A DNA stretch of 64,000 bases from Doris montereyensis. Its lineage: Eukaryota; Mollusca; Gastropoda; Nudibranchia; Dorididae. This document shows positions 38,166-50,300 of this stretch, one piece after another. The stretch lies in assembly GCA_037039925.1 (NCBI GenBank), contig JAXRKP010000479.1:77501-141500 (forward strand), written 5' to 3'. How positions within the stretch are numbered: the first letter of the stretch is position 1; every line of letters starts with the position of its first letter. Both the position numbers and the translations under genes were made by a program. The notes beneath the pieces are model-generated. The model saw only the letters and a program-made list of their open reading frames with translations. It ran no database searches and was not told where the DNA came from.

Positions 38166-38445
38166 GCTAGAACAAGGGAGATAAAAGAGAGAGAGAACGA
38201 TCGAGAGAGAGGGGGGGAGCGAGATAGAGAGAGGGGGGGGGGGGAGAGAGAGAAAGAGAGAGACACAGATAGACAGACAGAAGCGATCGAGAGAGAGAGA
38301 GCGATCCGGGAGAGAGAGGGAGAGGGAGGAAGAGAGAGAGAGAGAGCAAGAGAGAAAAGAGAGACACAGACAGACAGCGGAGCGATCGAGAGAGAGAGAG
38401 CGATCGATCAAGAGAGAGAGATCGATCAAGAGAGAGGGGGGTGGA
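38068..38445 (+). repeat. GA-rich tract with GATCGA interspersions
   Basis: GAGAGA runs with G-runs (38086-38095, 38234-38244) and repeated GCGATCGAGAGAGAG words. Long open frames on the minus strand are composition artefacts. Confidence 0.9.
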
Positions 38446-38472
38446 CATACAGACAGATAGAGTTAGACTGCC

Positions 38473-38560
38473 AGACAGAGCGATTGTTTTAGAGTCTATA
38501 TCTTGATTTGTTTTAAGCTTACTGACAACATAAACACCTTGATGTTTTCTTGAAGTTATT

Positions 38561-38627
<67 letters not shown>

Positions 38628-38744
38628 CATCCGGGATAAAGACAGATAGAGTGGACATACAGCAGAGATTGTTTTAGAGTCTATATCTTGATTTGTTTTA
38701 ATGCTTACTGACAACATAAACACCTTGATGTTTTTGAAGTTATT

Positions 38745-38811
<67 letters not shown>

Positions 38812-38815
38812 CATA
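38473..38815. repeat. Tandem duplication of about 186 bp, each copy ending in (AT)n
   Basis: GATTGTTTTAGAGTCTATAT starts both copies (about 38481 and 38667). Each continues through CTGACAACATAAACACCTTG to an (AT)n run (about 38563-38622 and 38749-38806) and ACATCCAT. Confidence 0.92.
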
Positions 38816-39179
38816 GGCCTACGTAAAAACTGTCTAGAGATCCAGATCTAGTTTGTAGATCTAGGTTTAAAAGTGCTCCTTTGTTCTTTGGCATTCGTAT
38901 AATCTGCTCAGCGCCCTCTTTGGCCCCGCCCCCACCCCTCCCCGAATATCTTTTTAACACTAAATCCAGACAGACCTGAAGACAAGAGGAGCATTATAGT
39001 ACAGTCCTTGTGAAGAATGAAAGAGTGTGCATCTAGTTTTCATTTGTTAATTTTATATCATATCATCAAGTCAACGTTGAATTTTGACATCTAGATGTCT
39101 CTATGAAATAATACATAATAATAAAAAGAAACTGGCTCTAGCACAAGGCAGGCTGAGTTTGATGAACAACCAACGACCA

Positions 39180-40285
39180 GCATGCTAGGGCTATAAATAG
39201 AATAGGCTACCGTCTGACCGTCCATACAATGCAAAACCCTCTTCAAAATGTTAAAATCAATAGGAATAGATGATAAAGACCGAAAACTGGTAAGAAAACC
39301 GTATTGTCACCAAACAGCTTGCGTCAAAGTAGATAACGAGACATTAGCTTTTTTAACATCAAGAAAGGAGTGAGACAGGGCTGTGTTCTCTCACCAGACC
39401 TCTTCAACTTATATAGCGAAATCATCTTCCGTGAAATTGAAAACATGAGAGATATAAGCATTGGTTGCGTTAGCCTGACCAACATAAGATATGCAGATGA
39501 TGCTGTGTTAATGGCATACACGCCAGATGATGTCTAACAAATATTAGATACATTAGTAGACTTTAGAGAGACAAAAGGATTGTTACTGAATGTGAAAAAG
39601 ACAGAATGTATGGCAGTTTGTTAACAAGATGATAGCGTGTCCTTCAATTTAACAAGTAGAGAACAAACTATAAAACAAGTAACACAATTTAAATACCTCG
39701 GCGCAATCATAACTAACAACTGCAACGATACCACTGAAATAAGGCGAAGGATAGCAATAGCAAAACACACATTGCATAATATTAATGCTGTTGTCTTCAA
39801 TTCAAAACTGAAAACAGACACGAAAATACAAACAGCACAGACATGGATGTCTTTTCCACACTATCATGTACACGCGAAACGTGGACTTAAGATGCACGAT
39901 GCCGTAAACGTTTAGAAGCATTTGAAATGTGGATGTATAGAAGAATATTAAAAATCCGTTGGACAGCAAAAATAACAAACATGGAAGTTCTTATGAAAAT
40001 TGGAAAAGAAAGAGAACTTATGAAGAACATCAAGACAAGGCAAATGGGATATTTTTGGGCATGTGTGGAGACAAGATGGATTAGAAAAACTAGCAACATC
40101 AAGATAGAGGGGACAAGAGCTCGTGGCAGACACCGCACCACATACGTAACGGCGTTAAGACAAAACACGTCCGATGTCACCACCAACTCGGATTTTACAA
40201 GAAGCACTGAACACAGAACATAGAGAGGGATGGTCGGCAACGTGTTGAATAACGCAAGCCACAAAAAAATGATGATGATTATGTT
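39180..40285 (+). mobile_element. Second LINE family, RT 3' half, decayed
   Basis: RT fragments in broken frames: IRYADDAVLMAYTPDD (39486-39533) with an intact YADD, FKYLGAIITNNC (39688-39723), AFEMWMYRRILKIRW (39917-39961) and GTRARGRHRTTY (40108-40143), the usual C-terminal order of Jockey/CR1/RTE-X-type ORF2. It ends in an ATGATGATGATT-type tail near 40269. Sequence differs from the copies at 1, 14031 and 23441. It lies between NDUFB8 and MRPS9. Confidence 0.85.
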
Positions 40286-40569
40286 ACATATCATGCGGTT
40301 TAAATAGCCTCCTCCAAGTAGAAGTGGAAATAGATGCCCACGAATGTGTAAGAGTAAGAGGTCAAAGCTGAAGCATGAGTTGATTGTCATGCGGATTGTG
40401 GACTGAAACCAATGTCTCGGTCTCGATCGGTAATTGGAATTCCTTCATTTGAACCAAGCATGTACACACAGTTGTCTCAAAATGCAATCATCTGAGGAAG
40501 AATTCTCGATTTTATAAGGAGTTATACCTATATCTAGATAATTCGACTATTAATTTTAGTAGAGTGAAA

Positions 40570-43500
40570 ATGGCTGTGGTAGGGAGAGGACTTTCGCTTT
40601 CGTTATTGAAACCGTTGGTAGCCAAGGTACCATTCAGCAAAGATGGACTAAGAACTTGCTCAGCTGTATTTATCGTAAGTATTCAAGATAATGTAGAATC
40701 TAGTCCATGTTATCCATTAAATAGATTCTTTTTACATAGATCTAGATCTACATGAGTACCGACTAGCTGCACTGCAGCACAGCAATTACCACGATTATGA
40801 TAATAATATAGGCCGAGTTAGTATGAGTAGTTACTATAGTATAATATAAGAAATTCTGTAATAACAGTAAATTTATAATTTTAAAGTAATATCTATAATA
40901 TCTTATCAAGGTCTAGAAAGCTAAATAATCTAGATCCTCTAGATCTGGAGTATAACGACAGTAATGTCAACACAGATTTTATAACATCAGTTCTGTTTGA
41001 TGCGTCTGTTCAAAGTTCTCTTAAATTTCAAATAATTTTGTATTCTATTAAATTTCAATAATTGAGCTCTTATTTCAGTAACAATAAGTGTTGTTTATTC
41101 CACACAATAACTAGATCTAACATGAATCTCTTTTGATATACTTTGTTTTAGTGGTTGTGTTGCAGTTGCTGTTTAATGTAGCTAAGCTGATTGTTACAGT
41201 GGCCGTATTGATGTTATAAAATTTATGGAAGCTTGGGACATTCCTTGTTGCATTTTTTCTCATTCTATTTAATATCCATAATTTTATTTCGCAAGGTTAA
41301 TGTCCGAGGTGTCAGTACTGTTAGCACAGCAGCTCCAGTGACTTTGCATTCTAAAGACCAGGAAAAACCCACCATGAAAGCTATCACCATCAGCAGAGCC
41401 ATGCGCTCTTACATGGAGAGGGCAAGAGGCCATGGTGATTACGATGTTTTTTTATTTTGTTGTTGTGATCTTTTAGTTAGGAAACATAATTCATTATAAT
41501 TATATTTACTTGAATCCACTCATAATTGATATAAAAACAGTAGTTACCACCTAAATGCCCTGTGCTTGGGAAGCAGAAGAAACAGGCATTTATGGGAAAG
41601 TCAGTCAGGGAAAAAATCTGGGGTGATCGATGGACAGACAAGATGAATAGGTATAGATATATAGGGACACCTGGAAACTTTAACACTTAGGTGATTAGCA
41701 TGTAGGCGGGTTGCCCATCGCCTGCCAAGAAGGCCAGATAGAAGACACAAGGGATATGGCCAATGCGAGACGGGGAAGCAATAAAACTGTTCAGCATGTC
41801 CAATCAATTAAATTCTCCAGGTAATTTGGTGCTACTCATGACGTCAAGGGAAGAGCCATAGGTGGAGTCTGTAAGATTTTAATTCTAATCGCATAGTGAC
41901 AAACCAATGATCCATTAATCAGCATGCAGGCGGGTTTGACCATCACTCGCTATGAAGACCTGAAGACACAACAAATGTGGCCAATGCGAGACAGGAAAGC
42001 AATAAAACTGAGTCAAGGGAAGATCCGTCATGGCGGAGTCTGGAAGACTTCAATTCTAATTGCCTAGTGAGAAACCGGTAATCCATTGGGACAAAGGCTG
42101 TATGGTACAGTAGATGGAGTTAGTGAGAGGGGATTGGTCATATTTTATTACATTACATTGGATAAGTATGTAGAGTGCATGGCAAATTGTTGAGGAGTAT
42201 AAATTAGCCAATTGACGATGTGATTAAATGTATAAAATAATAATAAAAAAAGAAAGAATTTGTAATCAATTACAGAATACTTTATGCTAATGTGGAGAAA
42301 ACTTGCAGCTGCCACTGAGACCGGGTTTTTATGGGGGAAATCTTGATTTTTATACAGGCATTTAGAGGGGCTATTTGTATAGAAAGGAATTGTTTTCATT
42401 AAGATAACAGGCATTAACGGGTACAATTTAGGCGGTAACTACTGTATCACAATTTGAATGATTGCAATATCAACATAGATTATATTTACAGTGGAGTTCG
42501 CTTAAAGTCAACAGCTTGGGGCTGAGAAATTCTGTTGACTTTAAGCAAGGTTGACATTAACTGTTTTGAAGGTAAACAACCCATGGTTGTCAAGTTTTAA
42601 AAGAAGATCTCTGATCACCTCCTTTATCAATAGACTTTGTGCATGGGTGAACAAAAACAAGCCATTGGCTGGTCAATGAATCGCTTGCCTCTGTTTAGAG
42701 AGGTGAAGCATGGTGTTGATGTGGTGCCAGTATTGCTGAGGTGAAGAGAATCTAGCGAATGAGGGTAGTGTACTCACACTCTCACTACGTCAGTCTCCTT
42801 ATAATTCAGTCAATAAATGGAAGGGAATAGCCTAGGCCACCTGAAACAGCCAATAGAGTTGACTTTAAGCAGAGCCTCTTCCCAAAGCTGTTGATATAAT
42901 CCAAATTAAGATAAAAGTAATTCTTAATTGGAAAAAAAACCCCAGTACCATTGAAAAACCTGACTTGAAGGGAGTTGACTTTATGTAGACTCCATTGTAT
43001 GCTGTATGTAAATGCTTTGTTATCCATTTTTTTTAGAACAAGTTTCCATGGACTCATCTTGCTCATGTGTCAATAATCTGTAGTCACAAGCTTAGAAAAA
43101 TGAGATCAAAATTTGTTAGGCTCAGTCAGGATTATTACAATTTTTAGATTTTAAACACACAAATATATGTATTATAACATTTTACATGTCACACAAATCT
43201 TTCATGTTAAGTTACTTCTGTAAATAAGCGAGTTTATTTTTCCCAAAAGTTGGAAATACAGTGAATTGTTTTTAATATTTTACTGTTCTCTCTGTTCACC
43301 TTCCTTTTAAATATATCATGGTTGAAGGTTTGTGTTTATTTCATGAATATGTTATTGTTTTGGGAGTTATTTATTTGTTTTATTGCTTAATAAATTGTTA
43401 TTTCTAGGAAGATAAAATGACCATTAATAATTTTTTTATGTATATGTGCAGATGATATGATGAAAGCTGAAGTAGCTGATTATGAGATTGGCAAACGCCA

Positions 43501-44244
43501 CCTGGCTAACATCATGGGGAAGGACCCTGACAGTTTTACACAAGAAGACGTTGATGTAAACACATGGATTATTTTTAATTTTATTGATCTAGGGTTGATA
43601 TGTTTGTTTGGGATTTTTTCTTTCAATTTGTTTTATTGATATGAATGTATTTACCTTACCTTTGATAAAAATTTAACTCATTATAATTATTTCATTGTTG
43701 AAATTGACTTTGTCCAAACTGACTTCAACAACACTTTGATAAAATCTTAATAGTTTATTCACAGCGTGTGTAATTGATAAAGGGTGTTTTTATTATGATT
43801 TTTTATTCACTAAATTTTAAAATAATATCTTGTTTATTTGCCTCACTATGTGTTTTATTAACAACCTATTCTTCACAGAAAGCCATAGACTACTTGCTAC
43901 CCTCCGGATTATTTGACAAAAGGGCGACCCATATTGAAGGTAATTTCTTTATGCTTTGTGGAGGAAAATTGAAATAGTTTGCAAGGAATAACTCAGTTTT
44001 TTATCTATTTCCTTGCTGCAGGATGTAACGGATAGTTGAAAATGTAGTAAAATTCTTGGATTAGGAATATTGACAAGATCAGGGGATCTATTAACAGTTA
44101 ATTGCGATGTTATTTATTAATTAATACTTAATATGCTTTTTGAATCGAGTTATGGAGAATAAGAAACATTAAAAAATATTAAATCCCAGCCTCTATCTCT
44201 TCCCTCTCAGCCTCTCCACCTCTCTATCTGTCTGTGTTTCTCTC

Positions 44245-44317
<73 letters not shown>

Positions 44318-47300
44318 CTCTCTCTATCTATCTCTCCTATTATCTTCTTCCTATTTTCTTTGTTTCTGTCTCTCTTGTAAATTTTTGTGCCTCTACCTTT
44401 CTCACGGAGTTGCCGTTCCTTCATTATTTCGTTTACAGAATCCCTATGAAATTTTTCCCAAAAGAAAAGGTGAGTTTCTTTTTAATAACGCTCATACTCA
44501 TATGGCTAACTCATAAATTTAACCCATACACTGGAAGGTAGTATAGAGTAGAAACTGAACTCGGCATCGAAAACCCATACCTTTTAGTTTCTTCTCCCTG
44601 CCAGTTGGGTCGCGTTGACTGAGGTCAGCTACCGGTCTAAAGGCAACGCAAGTCTTACTTGTCGGCAGTTGCGGAAATACCAATTAAATGACATATTATC
44701 TTGTTCTTTTTTCACCATATTTATTAGTCTGAATGTCATAAGCGTGTGGTCACCAAGTGTGAACTGAGTACTTTTCCATTGTACACAAAAATTATACCCA
44801 AGACATCGTTCATTATTACGTAAGAAGAGTTCAAAGTCGGTCTAGGAAAATTGAAATTAATTGCGGACGATATGAATTTAAACTTCAAAATCTCGAAAAC
44901 CGAACTTGCAATAATTACAAACTGTAGAAACTCATCTCACTACATTTTTAAACCTGATGACGAAACATACATTGGAGGTTTCATTTGAAATAACGAAGCT
45001 AGTTCTGTTTAACTAACAAGCACTGCGATATAAGCCACCTTGACAGACATATAGCGAGAGAGAGAGAGAGAGAGAGAGAGTCACAGAGAGAGAGGAGGGG
45101 GGGGGGGAGACAGACAGACAGACATAGTACATGCGACATACATTGTTTAGCTGTTGATCAAGAAATATAGTATTATCAAAATTGACTCATATTATGCATA
45201 ATATTATATGCGTACTCAGTACCCATTCGCACATTAGGCAATACTAAGCAAGTGTATGTGTGCGTGTGTGGTATATGTCTGTGTGCATATGTGTGTATGT
45301 GTGTGAGAGACAGAGAGAGCAAAGGAGAAAGAGAGGCAGAGATAGAGAGAGCAGAGACAGAGAGAACGATAGTACTTGCGATATGCATTGTTTTAGATCG
45401 ACAATAATGGTATTATCAAAGTTGCCTCAAATGCTTAATAATATTTTTCGCACCGAGTATCCATTCGCAATATTAAGCATGTGTAGGTGTATGTGTGCGT
45501 GCGTAATGTGTGTGGGAGAGAGAGAAATACTATTATAGGGCAGGATACATTTTTTAGCTAGCTATCGATCGATATCATAGAATTTGCCCAATACTATTTG
45601 TACTCTAGACATTTTTAAACATGCAAATAATTGTATTTGACTTCATGTATTCGACAGAAAGAAGGTAAACCGTTGATTCTATTGTCGAAAATGGTTGACT
45701 CGAACATGCATGTCATGTCAGAAAATGGGAAGGACTGTGAACAAATAAATAAACCTGTATTTCATGTTGGAAAAAGTGGGTGGGGTTTGAAAACAATTCA
45801 TAACTCCAGAATTGACGATGAAACCTAAATGAATTTAACACAGGCTGATAGAGGAATCTTTGCTCTTGCAATAAAACTTTGTTTGACGGCTGTATAAAGT
45901 TCCTTTTTTTATAATAAGACACCAATTGCTGATAAAACCTATTCAGTTTTTAAAATATACCCACTCCACAAAAGGGTACACTACACAAAAGCCACAAATG
46001 ATAGGAATACTGGATTTTCACAAACACAAGAGCAGATGTTAAGCATTTGAGTTGGAGAAAAACTAAGCCGAAAAAAGGGTTTTATGCTTTAATTAGAAAG
46101 GGTAGAAATTGTGCAATTTTTGGCGCGTTTGGTTGCGGTGCCGATCATTACCCAAGGGACCCATTGGCGCTAGCAGACCCTTGTCAGACGGCTCTGCGCC
46201 GGTAATTTATTACCCGCACCTGACTACAACTAAGAGGTCAGGTTTTGTGTTAGAGTTCGACGCTGTGTGAAAGAAAAAAAGAAAAAGAAATCTAAGTGTT
46301 GGATTCTCTTGTATTTAAAAAAAAGAACTTTGCAAAGGTTGGGTTGTTTTTTTTTGTTTGTTATTTGTGTCATGTAACAAATTGTATCGATTCCTTTTGC
46401 ATTGCGTATAATTTCAGCCGCGCAGTTTGGCTTGGATGGTCGTCCTTACCACTGGATGTATTTCACTACGATACCCAACTACTACAATGTCTTATACGTA
46501 AGTTTTGAGGAAAATGTTTATTTCCTGTGTTTATGACTCTTCATTTGCCCTTTTGCACATTTTAAATTTTACCACAGGAATAGGATTGTGTTTAGTCAGG
46601 AAGAATCAACCAAATTCATGAGTTTTACAAGATGTTATTTATTATTTGCCAAAAATATTAGATGCAAATATTCGAATCCTGGGAAAGCTAATCCGGACAT
46701 TGTGTTCCCTGAGAAAGACTCTTTAACACTCATTTTCCCACTCGTCCTAGGTGCAAATGGGTACACGCTCTAGCTTGGGAGTAAAAGCCTGTGTCAGACT
46801 AACATCCTGTCCAGAAGGTGATTATTATCACCTGTTCCTGTTTCATGCTACAGACATGGCTCTAAGGGCCTTAATGGCCTTGAAAGATCTTAACTTACTT
46901 TTTAGGATTGGAGACCAGGACCTAATGATCTCAAGTCGAACAGCTTAACTTTTAGGCTATCGACATCGTACTGTAAATAATGTAACATGGCTCACTGCTT
47001 TTTAGTTTGCGCAATTAAGGCAAGCAGTGAGATTTGTCTTGATTAAATTGTGAATTCTTAAGTTAATATGTCATTTTATTCATCGTCTCCTAGGACATTG
47101 CATGGAAAATTGAGGACTTGAAAGCTCTTGAAGACAAGCTTAGAGCAGAGGACAGGCTAGAAGACGAATCAAAATCTTTGTAAGCCAACAATTTTTTAAT
47201 TGTTTGAGAAGTACACTTTGATTAGCTTTTGATGCAGAAATGTGTGTCCTAAATACACTGTGATCCTTGTTATGTTTGTACACAGGTTCGTCTAATGGGT

Positions 47301-50300
47301 ACATGTTGTTTGATACATGCCATCAATTTAAAATGCAGAACCAAACCACATGTGATGTTGATTGCTACGTTTGTTGTAAATTTCTTCAAACTTTTGAGAA
47401 TGTGGTCTTAAGATGAAGACTTTGTTTTGTTTTGATTTTTAGTAACATATTTTTGATGTGGGGGAAATTTGGATCCATTTGTGTAATAAGATTTAAGTCG
47501 TTGTGTTAACACGACATCTCGTATTGTTAGGGAGTAAAGACATGTATGTCCTACTTTTTAAACTGGTTGTTGAAAAATTGTGATTTTTTTTAATGTTTGT
47601 ACCAATATGGATAGGACCAATACTAGACTGGTAGACTCTTTTGCATCAATTTATTTTCCGTAATCCAGAAGCCTTGTCAGCAGCGTGTGGATTTCATTTC
47701 TGGAGTTTCAGAAGCGACTGGTTGAAAACATCCAAGAAAAGGAGGTAAGCTCTGTTTTCAAGTCAATTTAATGGGGTTTTTTTTACACTTCTTAGTTTTC
47801 TTGGAATTTTAAGATTTATATAGAGAGAAAAGGACTTCTAAGTGGGAATTTTTGTATCATATCAACTGTAATGTTGAACAACAACATAGGAGCCAACATC
47901 TCAGTCTTAGCTCTTAAATTTGATAACTTTGATGTTTAATGATAGTAACATTTTTAAGAGGTCTTTTTATTGTGCTTATTCTTTTTTTCGTCTACTTTTT
48001 TCATCTTCTGATCGTTATTCAGGGATGACATATTTCTGACTTAGAATGAGGGTTTTTTATTTACTTTACAACTAACCACCTTTAAAAAAAATTACTCACA
48101 CTCATTATCTGGCATTTAAAAAAAAATGTTAGATGAATGTCTCATTTCAGTACAACCATTTCATGATTATAAATGACTCATTTCAGTACAACCATTTCAT
48201 CGTAATGAATTACTTATTTCAGTACAACCATTTTAATGTAATAAATGCCTCATTTCACTACAGCCATTTTATTGTTGTAATGAATGCCTATCAGTACAAC
48301 CATTTCATTGTAACGAATGTCTCATTTCAGTACAACCATTTCATTGTAATGAATGTCTCATTTCAGTATAATCATTTTATTGTTGTAATGAATGTCTCAT
48401 TTCGTTACAACCATTTCATTGTAATGAATGCCTCTTTTAGGTACAACAATTTCATCAGAATATATTACTCATTTCTGTACAACCATTTCGCTGTAATGAA
48501 TGCCTCATTTCAGTACAAACATTTCATTGTCATGAATATTTCATTTCAGTACAACCATTTAATTGTAATAAATGACTCATTTTTCAGCACAAGTACAACC
48601 ACTTCATTGTAATATATGATTCATTTCAGTACAACCATTTCATTGTAACGATTGACTCATTTCAGTACATGCCATGTACCATTTGTACTGAATGACTCAT
48701 TTCAGTACAACCATGTCATTGTACTGAATGACTCATTTCAGTGTTCAACCATTTCATTGTAATAAATGACTCATTTTCATTTCATTGTAATGAATGACTC
48801 ATTTCAGTACAAACATTTCATTGTAATAAATGACTCATTTCAGTACAACCATTTCATTGTAATAAATGACATTTTGGTTCAACCATTTCAGTAACAATGA
48901 CATTTCATTGTAATAAATGACTCATTTCAGTACAAACATTTCATTGTAATAAATGACTCATTTCAGTACAAACATTTCATTGTAATAAATGACTCATTTC
49001 AGTACAACCATTTCATTGTAATAAATGACATTTCAGTACAAACATTGCATTGTAATAAATGACTCATTTCATTGTAATAAATGACTCATTTCAGTACAAC
49101 CATTTCATTGTAATAAATGACTCATTTCAGTACAACCATTTCATTGTAATGATGGAGAGGCTGGTGTCCCACCCACTGGCCCACAAAGAGGAAGAGTTCA
49201 TCATGGGCTTCCGCTCTGTTCTTCACCTGGCCGCTTTGAGTCTGGAACCCCCTGAGGTGAACTTTGCCTATCAGTTACAGTAACAGGCGTTCATAACGCT
49301 GAGCCGTGGTCTTTGGGTGTCACCTTTTTTTTTTCTGTGCCAATCACTGATATATAGTATAAAGTCACTTATCTGACACTTTTACTGAAACATATTGTTC
49401 TCTTTCTTTCTTTATCAGTTTCCATTCTACCTTAGGGTGTATGGGTTTAGATGCTTGAAATGATCTTTCTCCCGGCTACCCTGTCCTGACATTTTCTGTA
49501 TCTTCTTCACTTCCCACTTTTTCGAAGTTTGCCTTTTTGTCTTTAAACTGATTCTTCAGTCAACATTGACATTGCTTTGTAATTAAGATTATTGTTCATA
49601 GTAGTATTGTTGTTTTCGTTGCTGTTATGTCCATTATCAGTGTCATTCATGCTAGTTGTTGGCAGGGGATGCTGGTAGGTCCTATTTCTTTCCTTCTTTC
49701 ACTGATCTTTCATCTTGCTGTTTCGTCTTAACTCACCCTGAGATCACCGCAATGGTGGACGGGGTAAATTTCAATGAAGTGTCATTCATTTACATCTTAT
49801 TATAATTATAATTTCTATTGTGAAAAAGCGATATTATGAGTTGTGTGTGTGTTTGTTTGGGCCAGTTGATGTCAGTGTGTCTGATTCAGCTGTCACCACT
49901 GTCAAACAAGATTTCACTCGTAATACTAATGTATTGTTACAATGATTGATTGCAGGTGGAAGTTGATGCAGAGGGCAGGATGTCTGCCACTTCATTAGGT
50001 AGGAATTCATTTTACATATCATGTGTATAGACTACATTGATTTTCTTACAATGGGCCAGGGTGTGCATTAATTTTTCTCTCGATCTTACACATTTTTCTT
50101 AAAAGGACTTTTTTCTTTCTTTATCTACATGGTCTTTTCTCAACGGTGCACAGCACTGCTCTCTTCATGGTGACAGTAACAGCTTATGCCCTTTTGCTTT
50201 ATTACAATAAGTCGTCAAAGTGGTGTGTGTCATGTCAAAACTGTTATCCCTGCCATGATGACAGTAAGTTTTTTGAATTTTCTTGACAGGTACAAGGAAA

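Noticed and set aside
38054..38448. Minus-strand ORFs of 70-119 codons rich in Ser/Leu
   Set aside because: Pure translation of the (GA)n tract; no start context, no conservation.
39887..40390. 167-codon minus-strand ORF with hydrophobic stretches
   Set aside because: Antisense shadow of the LINE RT relic on the plus strand.
44750..45020. Possible LINE fragment ([13 protein letters not shown] reading)
   Set aside because: Only a short ambiguous resemblance to an RT motif; no supporting neighbouring motif.
48133..48612. 159-codon open frame translating as YNHFIVMN repeats, looking like a repeat protein gene
   Set aside because: It is the 36-bp minisatellite read in the exon frame; units contain splice-acceptor sequence and the array sits in an intron. 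Not an independent gene.
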